In this document: in pieces, positions 1-10,619 of the stretch | How positions within the stretch are numbered: position 1 is the stretch's first letter | Layout: every line of letters begins with the position of its first letter | Assembly (NCBI GenBank): GCA_009733575.1 | Contig: ML769416.1 | Location: forward strand, 124,001-188,000 | DNA: 64,000 nt | Direction of reading: 5' to 3' | From: Gymnopus androsaceus JB14 | Taxonomy: Eukaryota > Basidiomycota > Agaricomycetes > Agaricales > Omphalotaceae | Made by a program: the position numbers and the translations under genes | Notes under the pieces: generated by a model | What the model was told of the DNA's origin: nothing | Seen by the model: only the letters and a program-made list of their open reading frames with translations | The model's database searches: none

Positions 1-1530
1 ACCCCTGTGGGAAGATCTCGCAAAAGTACGAATACCAAGACAAACATCGACAATCTAGCAACGACATAAATCAGTGCAGGAATACAAGCTATTCCCATAA
101 AAAATTCAGTATCGTCCGAGAAAGGAAGCGATACTGCTGCGGCAAATATGGCTAGTGGTATGGTTAGTGGAGCAATAGTCATGCAAAGAGACATTATCCG
201 CCATAATTCTCTCTCTAGTGTTGTTGGGAATAGGAAGGTCCAAGCGATACAATGAATGGATCCAAACAGCGCCCCAATGAGCAATTCCATAAAGAATATT
301 AAGAACCCCATTGTGGAGTTGTTCTCCTCATGGAAACCCCCAAAAAACGCAGGCACATTCTTGCGAAACTGGGGTTCGGGTAGTCCATCATCCTCTATTC
401 TTTGGGACCTGTCAAGTAACCCCGTTGGAGCATCGAATATCTCTCCAATAAATGAAATGATAGCCCTACTTTCATTAGTGCCCGAGCCAGTGTCTGATGC
501 ATCATCAGGGAGACCATCAGTACTCTTGTCGTGATTGTCCTGTACCGGGTGGGTAGAGGCATTATCTCGAGCCAAAATTGGCTGCTGTTCAATGTCCAAT
601 GACCTGTTTACAACAGCTCCCAAGCAAGTGTCTTCTCGGTCATCAGGGAGACCAGCAGTTTTCCAATCCTGTAGCAGTGGTACCAAAATGGGATACCGGA
701 CATTCTGTGGCTTTTTCAACCAAAATGCGTATGTCAGGACATTGAGAAAAGCGAAAGCAATTGTGGTGAGCTCGAGCTCTGTGATGGGTAAATGTTGTAC
801 TGCTCTCGAGATGACCTGCGCTATGAACCAGATGGTTTGAACCAGATGGTTTGAACCAAGGCAAGTGTCTTTGCTAGTGCATCTGCCTTGCTCTTGTCCA
901 TAATCTCTGAAGAAGAGATTTTGGGAAAGGAAATGAGCTTCCTCGACAAGAGATATTCAAGGTCCTCGTCTTGCAAGACTCCAAGATGCTTTCCAGAAGG
1001 ATCCGTCAACATGAATCCTCCCATGACAAGGAACATGCCATGAGTCTCTGTCCAGTCACTACCTGCCAGCGAGTTTATCACAGTCAGTTTTCTAAAGTTT
1101 GATAGCCTGGTTGACACGTACAAGGGGAAAATCGACGAAGCCTTTTAAGAGCACGTTTCGAGCAGATAAATTGGGTTGCAGCCCATGTGACGATGAGCTC
1201 TGGGGCAATGAGTGCGACGACCAATATCTTTACGCGGTTCCCAAAAAGCTGTGAACGAGAAGCATCGAACGCAGGTACATTGGGATGCACTGCTGTCCAT
1301 GTACATGCAAAGATGGTGGTGAGACAGCTCCAGACAATCCCAGGAGTTGTACGGGTAGGGACACCTGGGCTCAAAGAGTCACTAGGACTCGGAGTAGGAA
1401 GAGAGATACAAGTGCGAATAAGGGATAGAAGCACGAAAATAAGCATTTGGTCGGATACCTTGGATAAGGAGGTCCAGTAGAGAGACTGTTCCGAGCGAAG
1501 CCCAAGTTTTATGGTTTCTGTCAGCTCCAC
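1..1530 (-). CDS. Multi-pass membrane protein of an Agaricomycete family, 3' end off window, frameshifted
   Basis: Function unknown. The protein begins at the ATG at 1530 with a hydrophobic segment, followed by the family-like motif CTWTAVHPNVPAFD and then KILVVALIAPELIVTWAA. An intron lies at about 1038-1129 (donor GTACGT, acceptor GGCAG). The second exon carries WTETHGMFLVMGG and a region ending ALVQTIWF. After that the frame is lost: a 14-bp tandem duplication at 823-856 shifts the reading into a stop. One frame over, the protein continues open to position 1, with a hydrophilic Asp/Ser-rich loop followed by at least three further hydrophobic segments. The recurring pattern (an early hydrophobic block, the WTE..GMFLVMGG motif, a variable loop, a C-terminal membrane block) is one I associate with uncharacterised Agaricomycete proteins, from memory. 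Missing 3' end prevents length comparison. Confidence 0.7.
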
Positions 1531-1539
1531 AATGCATAC

Positions 1540-2282
1540 TCATGTTTCATGATCAAGAGCCTATTTATGTGTGCGAGCAGTTCATAGAGTTTCATACCGA
1601 CAACGTGTAAAGCACTCGCCATATATTCAGTAGCTTGGAGGTTTAGATGTGGAGATAGACACGGCATGGTGCCACTGCGAATGTGTACTTTCTTGATATC
1701 GGTTAAGGCGAGACAAGAGTATGGAAGCGGTACGCTTAAACTTGTGGGCGTGAGCGAACTAAGCTCTGGCATACGGTTCATATCCAGAGTAGCTACATTA
1801 GAAGGCAAGATGGAAAACTCAAAGCACACCAAAAGCACTCAGCTCACCAGTTTTCAAAGCGTTCTCATTTTACTGGTGGCTCCTGGTACTTACTACTCAA
1901 GGTTTCCGACACCCCACTGGTACACCTTCAAGTGTAGTATTTGGACTGAAGCAGAGATAATTGTCATCTCCAACATAGATATGAACTCCGAGAGACGAGA
2001 AGCAAACATGGACATATAAATCTCTCTGATGACCAATTTCCATGATCGTCTGAGGTTCTTCGAAAAAAGATATATCCATCGACGTTCCTCCGGTATCGAT
2101 ATGGACAAACTGAACAATGACCTAGATAGAACGTTGTAGGGAGATAAGAGAAGGACGTAGAGACCCTCTGCTTTCTCCCGTTCAATGAGCACTGGGTGGG
2201 ACAATATTCCAGCTCTGCTGCGAGGAAGCCAGGATTTACTGACAATACAACACTGGGCTAGCGCTGTTCTGTCATCGTGGAC
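1540..2282 (-). pseudogene. Truncated duplicate of the F-box-like gene at 2835-4258
   Basis: This stretch repeats the neighbouring F-box-like gene at high nucleotide identity. Matching segments include SILPSNVATLDM near 1790 and HDDRTALAQCCIVSKSW near 2250. The copy stops at 2282, inside the F-box: the sister carries the preceding residues ELVELIIDNL, while here the sequence switches to unrelated DNA. About 370 bp present in the sister (roughly 3330-3705) is missing near 1860-1890. With no F-box start, an internal deletion and frame interruptions it is best read as a dead fragment. Confidence 0.7.
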
Positions 2283-2622
2283 AGAGGATATATTCGACCT
2301 CATCACTCTATATAGTGACATTCCACAAGATCCCGAAGCTCTCAAAAACGCTTGCGACGCTTTGCGTGAAGAGATTGGACATCATCGGAAACGCAGAAAG
2401 CAGATCTTTGATGAGTTGGTGACCTTTCAGGCTGAAGTGGGAACTAGTGGTAAAATGGCGAACTATAGGACTCGGAGATTGATAGGTGCTGGATCTATAC
2501 CGCCTTCCGAAGTGGATCAGGTCTTGGTGATGCTTCTCGAGGTAGATATTTTCCGTGCTTGGGACGACTGGAACGTTATATTGATCCGATTTGTTTTAGA
2601 ATCTGGAGTCGGAAGAGCCTAG
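2185..2622 (+). other. Chimeric open frame crossing a duplication breakpoint
   Basis: A 145-codon frame runs across the right edge of the F-box fragment. Its first 33 or so codons are antisense to that fragment, so they are not original coding sequence. From 2283 onward the translation is Glu/Lys/Arg-rich and amphipathic (for example EEIGHHRKRRKQIFDEL), reaching a TAG at 2620, with a further acidic stretch (DEYSDVSEDDG) just beyond. The downstream part could be the 3' remnant of a host gene cut by arrival of the F-box fragment, or a chance frame. I do not recognise the protein, and no intron or start supports an intact gene. Confidence 0.25.
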
Positions 2623-2834
2623 CTCGCCGACGACAGCTTGGGGACCGTCCAAGAGGCCTAGGATGAATACTCGGATGTCTCTGAGGATGATGGACTAGTA
2701 AGTTAATGCCCAAGGACGCGTTTTCCAATGTTTCTGCTGTGTTGTATTGTAGCAAATCAGTTCTGTATCTTCATAAGCTTTAGTCGCAATGTCCCTTATG
2801 CTCTGAACAACATGCTTTCTATGAATGATTTTCA

Positions 2835-4258
2835 TTATCTAGATCTGGGATAGAAGCTACAACAATCTCTTTCTACATACGGTTGAACTTGCAATAATCC
2901 CTTTGCATGGCAGATTGGGAACAGCGGTGTCAGCTTTTGTTCCAACACAACCTTGGCCAAATTGGGGAACCGTCCATTGTTCAACAGGTGGTCAAAACGG
3001 AGCAAGTCCGCTGGAACTTCCTCCTTCGTGTCAGTCCAGAAGAACTTGTATGGCTGGGGATTGATGATGAGCTCTATAGACATGAGAGTGGAGGAGTACG
3101 CCGATTGCAAAACTGTTACAATCGTATCCAATGCACGATTGCAATGGAAAGATGTTATGAGATAGGTATGACGCAGTCTGCCAGACCATATTCTGGGCAT
3201 GGAAAGGAATAACTTGAGCGAACGAAGTGCTGGCATATGGTTCATATCCAGAGTAGCTACATTAGAAGGTAAGATGGAATACTCGAAAAGCACACCCAGC
3301 GTATGAGCTCACCGTTTTTCCAAGAGCTTTCAGAGTCTCTATCAGTTACGCTGACAACACCTAGAGACAGTGTTTTAAGGCCATCAAATTTCGAGAAAGC
3401 CAGGAATTTCTGGATGTTCTGTGTCCTCAGTCCATCATGAGAGGCTATTTCGATGTGAAGGTCTGAGATAGCAGCAAAATTACAACTGGAGTCAAACATG
3501 GTCGGGAAGAAGTGGTCAACAGGGAAGGTATCTAGTCTAAGACTATCGATCCTCCAAGGACTCGGATGCTGTCCTCGGCCGGTAATTCCAGGCCAAGGAC
3601 TACCAGTTGAAGTGTGGTCGCAGAATCCTTCCAAACGCAATTTCGAAAGAGTCCTCGAACAGTTGATAATGAGGCTAGAGATAGCACCCGACGCAACTGG
3701 CCAGAGTACTGGTGGCTCCTCATATACATAAGAGTCCATCATCCCAATACACTTTCAAGTGTAGCGCTGGACTGAAACAGAGATAATCGTCGTCTCCAAC
3801 ATGGGAATGAACTCCAAAAGACGAGAAACACACATGGATATATGAATCTCTCTGATGACCAGTTTCCATCGCATGATGTTCTTCAGAAAAAGATATGGCC
3901 ATCGACTCTCCTCCGGTATCGATATGGAGAAGCTGAAGGATGACCTAGATAGAGTGTTGTAGGTGGATAGGAAAAGAACGTAGAGACCCTCTGCTTTCTC
4001 TCGTGTAATGAGTACTGGATAGGACAATATTCCAGCTCTGCTGCGAGGAAGCCAGGATTTACTGACGATACAACACTGGGCTAGCGCTGTTCTGTCATCG
4101 TGGAGGTTGTCTATGATGAGTTCAACAAGCTCGAGAGGTAGTACGACCGCAGTCGCGGCGCTGTCATTGGAAGAACTGAAGTAGGAGAATTTGCTTGTCC
4201 TCCTACCCTGGCCACGGGGGGCGTTCCTTGTAGAACGAAGGCGTTTCCAAAGCTTCAT
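2835..4258 (-). pseudogene. F-box-like gene, degraded
   Basis: The N-terminus (ATG at 4258) has a basic leader and then LPLELVELIIDNLHDDRTAL, followed by CCIVSKSWLPRSR. This matches the F-box-like consensus common in Agaricomycetes (substrate adaptors for SCF ubiquitin ligases). The rest is LRR-like: SLIINCSRTLSKLRLEGF, several ISDLHIEI-type strands and a C-terminal SNVATLDMNHMPALRSLKL. The frame is interrupted by a TGA at 3755-3757, where the sister fragment has one more base and reads through, and again near 3270-3310, where continuation requires frame changes. It lies upstream of its own truncated copy and is the probable parent. Alternatives are unrecognised short introns, but none with good splice sites restores all segments. 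Confidence 0.6.
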
Positions 4259-5591
4259 GGAGAATCAGTAGGCTGTTAGTGCATAAAATATAGCAGCGGC
4301 CAGCGTACAGCAATTTCGACGCAAAAAAAATACTGTTAAATACAGTGCGCCACATACGCCATTGGAAGCGCCCGCGAAGTCTTGGTTACAACTTAACGTC
4401 ATAAGACATAAGAACAATCTCATCCAGCGAGATTGTCGAAGACTCATCCATCCTTCAGTAAGTGCTTATACAAAGTACGGTTCGGATATCCTTGCTGAAA
4501 TAAGCTGAGAAGAAGGGTCCAGCTAGTGACAAACTTCTCGCACCAGTTTGCGAGCGATTTTGCGACCTAATCCGCCAAATAAAACTCAGATTATCGCTGA
4601 TGTCGCTACACTTGGAACGCTCCCCCATAACCGAAAGTAGTATTCATTGAAGGCTCTAATGGACATCAGCAGACTACTACCACAGGTAAGGCTGCGAGCG
4701 GTATCCCGGAACTTCCGTCTATGGGCACGAAGTGGAATTTCGTTCTGCTGGTCCGCACTTTCCGTTTTCATTGATAATTTTAGTGCCACCATCGCCCAGT
4801 TGAATGCTACCAGAAATTCCAGGACACGAGTCATGCTGTTCCACCTAAGTCCACCGAGATTGACCAAAGAACTGGTTCAATATTAAATCCGAGGACGCCA
4901 ATCCTTCCAACTGCAGATGAATCCGAATCTACGGGAAGATCGCACCCATTGATTTTGGTGCCTTCAAGTTCAATACTCTCTCCACTAATTCACGCTCTGG
5001 CACTGCTGCATCTACTGATTGTGTCAATACAATCTTACGTCTTCACTTTCATCCATGATGAGAGAGTTCTTCCCTTTGAGATTCCCTGTGAGCTCCGAGC
5101 TCAGTTGGAAGAGCGCAGAATTAGAAAATGCAGACACTGATGCTGGTGCATCTTATGGCACAGTAGGTCTGTAACACCCCTCTTCAGTGATTTTCTTTCA
5201 ACTTTTGCTACTAGTTTTTAGGCACCAGCTGGAGTAGCCCTCGAGGGTCTTGTACTCCATGAAGAAAGGAATGGAAGCGTGCCAGTCCTTGCCACGGACT
5301 TTCGAAATTCCAGCTTGAATTCTTGTCCTTGTGATGCGACGCAGCTATTTTTGGGCTCTCCAATCCAGTTCGAGCATATCATTAGCGTAACAAGGCAACA
5401 ATTGACAACAATGATATGATCAAGTCGTTTGCATAAGGAGGCGATCTATAAATTGCAGAATGGGTATCAATGATGAATCAAGAGTCAGCAGCAGAAGAGA
5501 TATGAATCTTGTAGATCTATAAATATACAAGAAACAACCTACACGATCCTCAAGAAATCGAGCCTTCCTTCTTCAATCTACTGCTCTTACT
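4259..5591. other. Intergenic, no supported gene
   Basis: Only short open frames occur on either strand, without splice-consistent extension or family motifs. A frame at 4949-5140 has a hydrophobic run then charged residues but no start context or homology I recognise. The last 200 bp before 5592 is AT-richer and contains TATA-like sequence (tataaatatac near 5519), plausible as promoter of the downstream 7TM-like gene. Confidence 0.4.
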
Positions 5592-6954
5592 ATGAGTCTG
5601 ACTCCGGAAGATGCTGCCCTCCTTGCAGAATATGGCGCAGTTCTTTACTATGATGTCGTCGAACTCATCACAGTGTCGGCCTTGTATGGTATGTGGCATT
5701 CGTGCACCATCTAGCTTGGATAAAAAGTTGACAATGATACTCTGCAGGTTCCTTCCTCTTTTCCGCGTCGCTTGCAGGATATCTAATCTTGTGAGACCAA
5801 GGTGCATTGGAAATGTGCATTACGACTAAATGCCGCCGATATTTAGATCCAGTCTAACAAAACGCAAATCGCAACTAATCTTATTAGCCTCTACCATTTT
5901 GGCTGCAGTGACTTTGACTCTGAATTTACTTTGCGGGACTGTGCTTTTCCTCACGGAGGTGTACTACCTGTTCATCCAAACTTTTGGAGCAAACGATATT
6001 ATGGTACAAGGGGAATTTGCAAGCACACGGGCTTTCACCTGGGAAGTAATTTCAATCTGGCCCAACCAAATCGTTCGTAAGTCGATTTCTTTTAGAATCA
6101 GTTCGCGCACTAAGATTTCTCTTTGCCAGTTGCTCTTAAGTGATTGTATTATAACCTGGAGAGCTTGGGTCGTATGGCCTGGCCAAAGATATGTAAAAGC
6201 CATAATTGCCTTCCTAGCTATCGGGAACTTTGGTAAAAATCATCTCGACTCCGAGTCGCTATCCATAGCTTACGTCGTATTACAGTGCTTCAGATTATTG
6301 ATCCTATTTTCGATACTCTGGAGATTACAGAGACTTCCGCAATCACCATTGACCTCGATGTCATTTCCTCAGGTGTCAGTTTCGCTATGAACGCTGTTAT
6401 CACTGGTCTTATTGGACTAAAAGCTTGGTATGGAACGCAAGCTAATTTGCTTGACCGCGAAGAACTAACCTTTTTTCAGGCTTTTCCGCAAGCAGTTGAA
6501 AGACATGGGATTGACACAGCGTAGACTGAGTGGTTCACAGCGAATACTTCTGCTTTGGGTTGATTCCGGAGTGGTATTCGCCATATTTCAGGTGAATATT
6601 CCCCGACTACAGGTTGTCGATGTTACACTGACATGTACATCGGGTCGTCTAGCTGCTGTTCATAATATTCGCAGCGTTGAATCTCAACACAACCTATAAT
6701 GATTCTATCAGCGTTGGAGCCCGAGTCCTAACTGCAATGGTTACTAGTGTGGCGGTATGTAATAACCCGAAATCATCTACTTGTCCGTGTACTCACTTTC
6801 GAAATCTCTTAGGGAATGTATCCCGCCCTACTTCTGATCATTGTCAATATGGGGGTATCGATGGTGGAAGATGCTGCGTCGTTGCAAAACATCGATACTA
6901 CTAGTGGCAGTGGCACGGTGGCTGGCACTGGGACTGCATTGGAATCGGAGTAAA
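5592..6954 (+). CDS. Seven-transmembrane-like protein of an Agaricomycete expanded family
   Basis: Integral membrane protein of unknown ligand or role. Spliced exons include 5592-5688, 5748-5790 and 5847-6076, then others beginning at about 6130, 6286, 6480, 6651 and 6813. The second intron (5791-5846, GTGAGA to TTTAG) removes an otherwise in-frame stop. Hydrophobic segments occur in order: YYDVVELITVSALY, SFLFSASLAGYLIL, LASTILAAVTLTLNLL, LLLSDCIITWRAWVVW, AIIAFLAIGNF, GVSFAMNAVITGLIGL, RILLLWVDSGVVFAIFQ and a last pair before a Gly/Thr-rich tail. The motif SDCIITWRAWVVW recurs in large Agaricomycete families that I recall only as hypothetical proteins. At the third intron (donor GTAAGT at 6077, acceptor CAG at 6127-6129) splicing leaves the frame one base out, so one surplus base or a missed splice form must be explained. 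Confidence 0.65.
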
Positions 6955-7255
6955 TGAATTCAACAAAGAAAGTAAACGACTTTGAGGAGTCGTTTAGTGT
7001 ACATATCCCTCCCTCCGTTCGTTTCACAGCTGTACTGTTTCTTTCGCTCTCTTTGTAATAACTCACCGCTCTTTTGGCTATATATGTGTATTATTTATGG
7101 GCATAAAACTGAGAACAAAAGCAAGAAGCAGACGCGTCGCGTGCCGCAGGGCGTACTACTACTAGCGCCCACCGCGCCAATAATAGGCGCACGCGCTTCT
7201 CCGTTTTTTCTGCTAGCACTCTCACTTGCCCTGACCGTACTTCTTCGTACTTGGC
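6955..7255. other. Intergenic / promoter of uL24m gene
   Basis: No gene seen. The segment holds the 3' flank of the 7TM-like gene and a GC-rich stretch just upstream of 7256 that probably includes the promoter and 5' leader of the mitochondrial ribosomal protein gene. Confidence 0.4.
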
Positions 7256-8542
7256 ATGCCGCTCCGCAGGCTCACCAAACAAGAAATCGTCTCGGCTGTG
7301 ACCAAAAGTCCCCGGACAACCAACTTTCGCCATCTCCTTCCCGTCTCCAAAATCCTCCGGGCTAAACTAGATGGACTGAATATTGAAACGTTCAGTAAGA
7401 AGACTGCCCCCGTTAAGGACCGGATTAAATATTGGAATATTGTTCCTGGAGACCAGATTAGACTATTGGGCGACCGAAAGAAGACGTTGCAGGAAGTAAC
7501 TGCGATAAATAAATTCCGAAATCGAGTTTATGTTCGTGGAACAGGGCAAGGAGCTAGTGAGTGATATTATGGAAATTTCATTGCTTTGCATTAACATTTC
7601 CGTCGTCTTATAGCCAACAGAGGGCGAAAAACCGAGAGATAAAAACTATCATTATTCTCGCTGCCAACTTTTCTTGGGAGAACATGAACTTCCGCTAAAA
7701 GAAGGCGAGACGGAACGCCAAGTTGTACCGTACGTGTGTTCATTAATCTCCGTACACTGTTTAACACGTCTATATCTAGTGTCTTTGCACAGCGGCTTGG
7801 AACGTCTTCTCCGGTATGGAATCCATACCTGCGTCAATGGCAATGGAAAAGGTTTGCTGCAAAGACTACGCCCATCATACCGAACCGTAGAAGTGAACGT
7901 CTTCCGATCCCTTGGCCCAAAAAAGAACCTATCACACATGCAGATGGTGAGCCGCGATCGATCCTACAAATATACGCGTACTGAATGTGTATTCCTCCCA
8001 AAGCAACACCCTACGATACTCCCAAGGAAGAAGTCATGAAACTCACCTACAAACCTCCACCGTTTGCCTCGACATTGCTCGGGCTACAGCCAAGAATCCC
8101 CACCGAATCCGAGTACCTCCGTGCATTGTACAACGCTTCGCACAGACCCTTCTTTGCCGGTAGCCAACCACCAGTAGAACAGTTTCTTGTCAAGGAACTT
8201 TCAAACCCTCATTCGCGCGCAAAAAAGATGAAACGCTGGCAGGAAACTCGACGCACAAAGAGAGCGTTGTTGAACGAGTATATTGATCAGGAGTTGAAGG
8301 AGTTGAATGGCCGCACGAGAGGCGAGGCAAGAGCGGAAGCTGCGTTCAGGTGGCGAAAAACTTTGGAGGAGGATAAGCAGGCTTTGAGAAAGTTGAGATG
8401 GGTGAAGCGTGGAGGGGAGGAGAAGTTGGAGAAGAAGATTCACAGGCGAACAAGGAAGGAGGAAAAGCAAAGACAGAGATTGGCTTCTTTGGTTTTGAGG
8501 CCAGAACCCAACCAGTTTATACCGAAGGAACTGTCTGCCTAA
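7256..8542 (+). CDS. MRPL40: Mitochondrial large-subunit ribosomal protein uL24m (KOW domain)
   Basis: Component of the mitochondrial 54S ribosomal subunit, homologous to bacterial L24. The symbol follows the yeast orthologue name. Four exons: 7256-7556, 7614-7729, 7780-7946 and 8004-8542. The N-terminus is basic (mitochondrial targeting plausible). A KOW-type segment lies at about residues 63-97 (VPGDQIRLLGDRKKT then INKFRNRVYVRGTG). Exon 3 gives PVFAQRLGTSSPVWNPYLRQ, and the last exon is a long Lys/Arg/Glu-rich helical tail ending at TAA 8540-8542. The third intron acceptor was chosen at 7779, not 7792, because only that keeps VFAQRLGTS in frame. The length (about 370 aa) exceeds bacterial L24, as expected for fungal mitochondrial versions. 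No lesion seen. Confidence 0.8.
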
Positions 8543-8666
8543 TAACCTGGCTCCGTTCTTTTATTATAATATCATAATAATATTGCTCGAATATAAGAGA
8601 TTGGACGCTGAGGTATGTCCGAATTTGGGCGGCAGTGGGCGGCTAACAGCAGCCTCGCTTAACTTC

Positions 8667-10329
8667 ATGCCTTCATCTCCAGAGGCATTGTACCACTCAA
8701 TTCCTCAAGCTCCTGTCCCTTCGAATCCTATTATCACAGATGATCCAGACATTGAGCTTGAAAACGATGACAGACTTGAGCTCCCAGCAATAGGATCGAA
8801 TCCTTCTCTCGATGCGCGTATTCGCTGGGTACATTTTGTTTTGGGTGAGTTGCGAGTCGTTTCTTCGTGTTGGACAATAAAGCTTATGAACTCCTAGGAT
8901 GTGCCGTTCTGCTTCCTTGGAATGGTTAGCTTCTGCGTCTTCTTGAATGATTGGCACTAACACCCAAATAGCTCTTATAACTGCTACGCCATATTTCTTG
9001 TCCAGACTCGCTGGATCATCGTTCCAATCAACATTCAGCTCTTATCTTTCTATCACTTTTACGCTTTCCAATTTCCTTTTTCTGGCTCATGCAACTGCAA
9101 CGTCAAAACAGGTAGGCCAGTACTTTCAATCTTCGCATTTGATATATGAAGCATTGCTAGATGTCTCCGTCTCGGCAAACCATTATTTCCCTCTTGGGAC
9201 TTGCAGCGCTATGTTTTCTGCTCACTCTTAGCACCCTCATTACAATATCTCCCGGAATCTTCTTCGCATTTGTTCTACTCAATGGTATCGTTCAAGCTGC
9301 TTTTGGTTCCTACCTCCAGACATCAGTCATCGCTGTCGCTTCCTTATTCGGCCCAACAGCTGTACAGGCCAATGCTTTCCGGACAAGCTGCAGTTGCTAT
9401 TGTAGTTAGCAGCGTGCAGGTGCTCAGTGCCCTTGCTTCTGTCGACAGCAGTTCAAAGTCGATCTCAAGGCGTGACGGGGATCCGGAAGAGAGAGCTGCA
9501 TTTATATTTTTTGGACTTTCAACCATCTTTCTACTCTTCTCGGTTGCTGCTCAGCGATGGCTAGTCTCGATGCCAGCATATTACGCCGTGGCAGGCACGT
9601 TGGAAACGAGGAAGCCAGGACCTGAACTGGGCACAGATGATGAACATCGTGCCTTGGTTTCTAGTGGTCCTTCGCAGATTTTCACGGAGAAACAAAGGAT
9701 CTGGCGTATAGCCAAAACAAACGTATTATTTGAGGTGGCAGTGGCATACGTCTTTATGGTGACTCTGGTACGCATTTCATTGTATTGCTAGCTATTCATC
9801 TCTGAACAACCTCCGTATGTAGGCCGTCTTTCCTCCAATCACTGCGTCTGTCCAGCCTACCAACCCCAACATGCATCCGCTTCTCTTCACATCCATTCAT
9901 TTCCTTGTTTTCGGCGCCGGTGATTTTTCGGGACGCTATATTTGCTCGTTTCCGAGATTACTCGTGTGGTCTGCCAAGCGATTAATGGCTCTATCACTTT
10001 CCCGTACGCTGTTCATTGTGCTATTCCTTCTGTGCAACGTGCAGCGACCTGCAAGCTCTCCGATACCCGCAGCGCCGATTATAAATTCCGACTTTTTCTT
10101 CATGCTGATACTCTTCGCGTTTGGGCTTTCGAATGGCTACGTGTCGAGTCTATGCATGATGTCCGCACCGTCTTTGGAACATAACCCAAGACTGAGGGGC
10201 AGGAGGCAAGATGTGGACGTTGCTGCGACGGTATCGCAGTTTTGTTTGGTCGGTGGTTTGGTGTTGGGAAGCATCGCTAGTTTTGTGGTGAGAGGTGCTG
10301 TATGTGCGTGTAATCCATTCACAACGTGA
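8667..10329 (+). CDS. Equilibrative nucleoside transporter (ENT/SLC29 family), one-base frameshift
   Basis: Facilitates nucleoside or nucleobase movement across a vacuolar or plasma membrane, as fungal ENTs (for example yeast Fun26) do. After a 50-residue cytosolic leader comes WVHFVLGCAVLLPWNALITATPYF with introns after VLG and WN, then paired hydrophobic segments, the QAMLSGQAAVAI region that corresponds to the ENT MSGQ motif, and the C-terminal VFPPITAS, HPLLFTSIHFLVFGAGDFSGRY and SNGYVSSLCMM blocks that are diagnostic of the family. The reading frame breaks at 9367-9372: the sequence aggccaatg has one base more than needed to join TAVQA to MLSGQ. No intron can explain this. Everything before and after is open across consistent introns, so it is either a sequencing error or a very recent null allele. 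Confidence 0.85.
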
Positions 10330-10619
10330 TTCAGCATATGGACACCTGCTCTAACTTATCCGCACTGTATTGCCCATACTCATTGAAGCATTTCCAACCT
10401 TCCTACATTTACCAGTGTGTATTTTGTCAAGAAGTACATGAAATATTTAGTGTAACTATAGATTAATAGCAATCATCATGGACTGCCTACTACAAGATGG
10501 TATCCCGATACCATCTAATAAATAGTGCATGAAAAATGCATAAGAGAGAGAGGCATAGACCGAGTAGAGGAGAAGTAAAATCAATACGGCATCGCATCGT
10601 AAACTTCCTCCATCCCTAG

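Noticed and set aside
4265..5140. Several frames of 60-93 codons on both strands
   Set aside because: No conserved motif, no splice-consistent extension, and mutual overlap; treated as chance.
7982..8003. Read-through of the last uL24m intron
   Set aside because: The ATG just downstream of the TGA at 7982 could start a separate gene, but joining GAT G to CA ACA CCC gives a continuous protein and the C-terminal part fits the same gene.
7674..8039. 121-codon frame overlapping uL24m exons 3-4
   Set aside because: It is an alternative frame across introns; the in-family reading VFAQRLGTSSPVWNP uses another frame and the 7779 acceptor.
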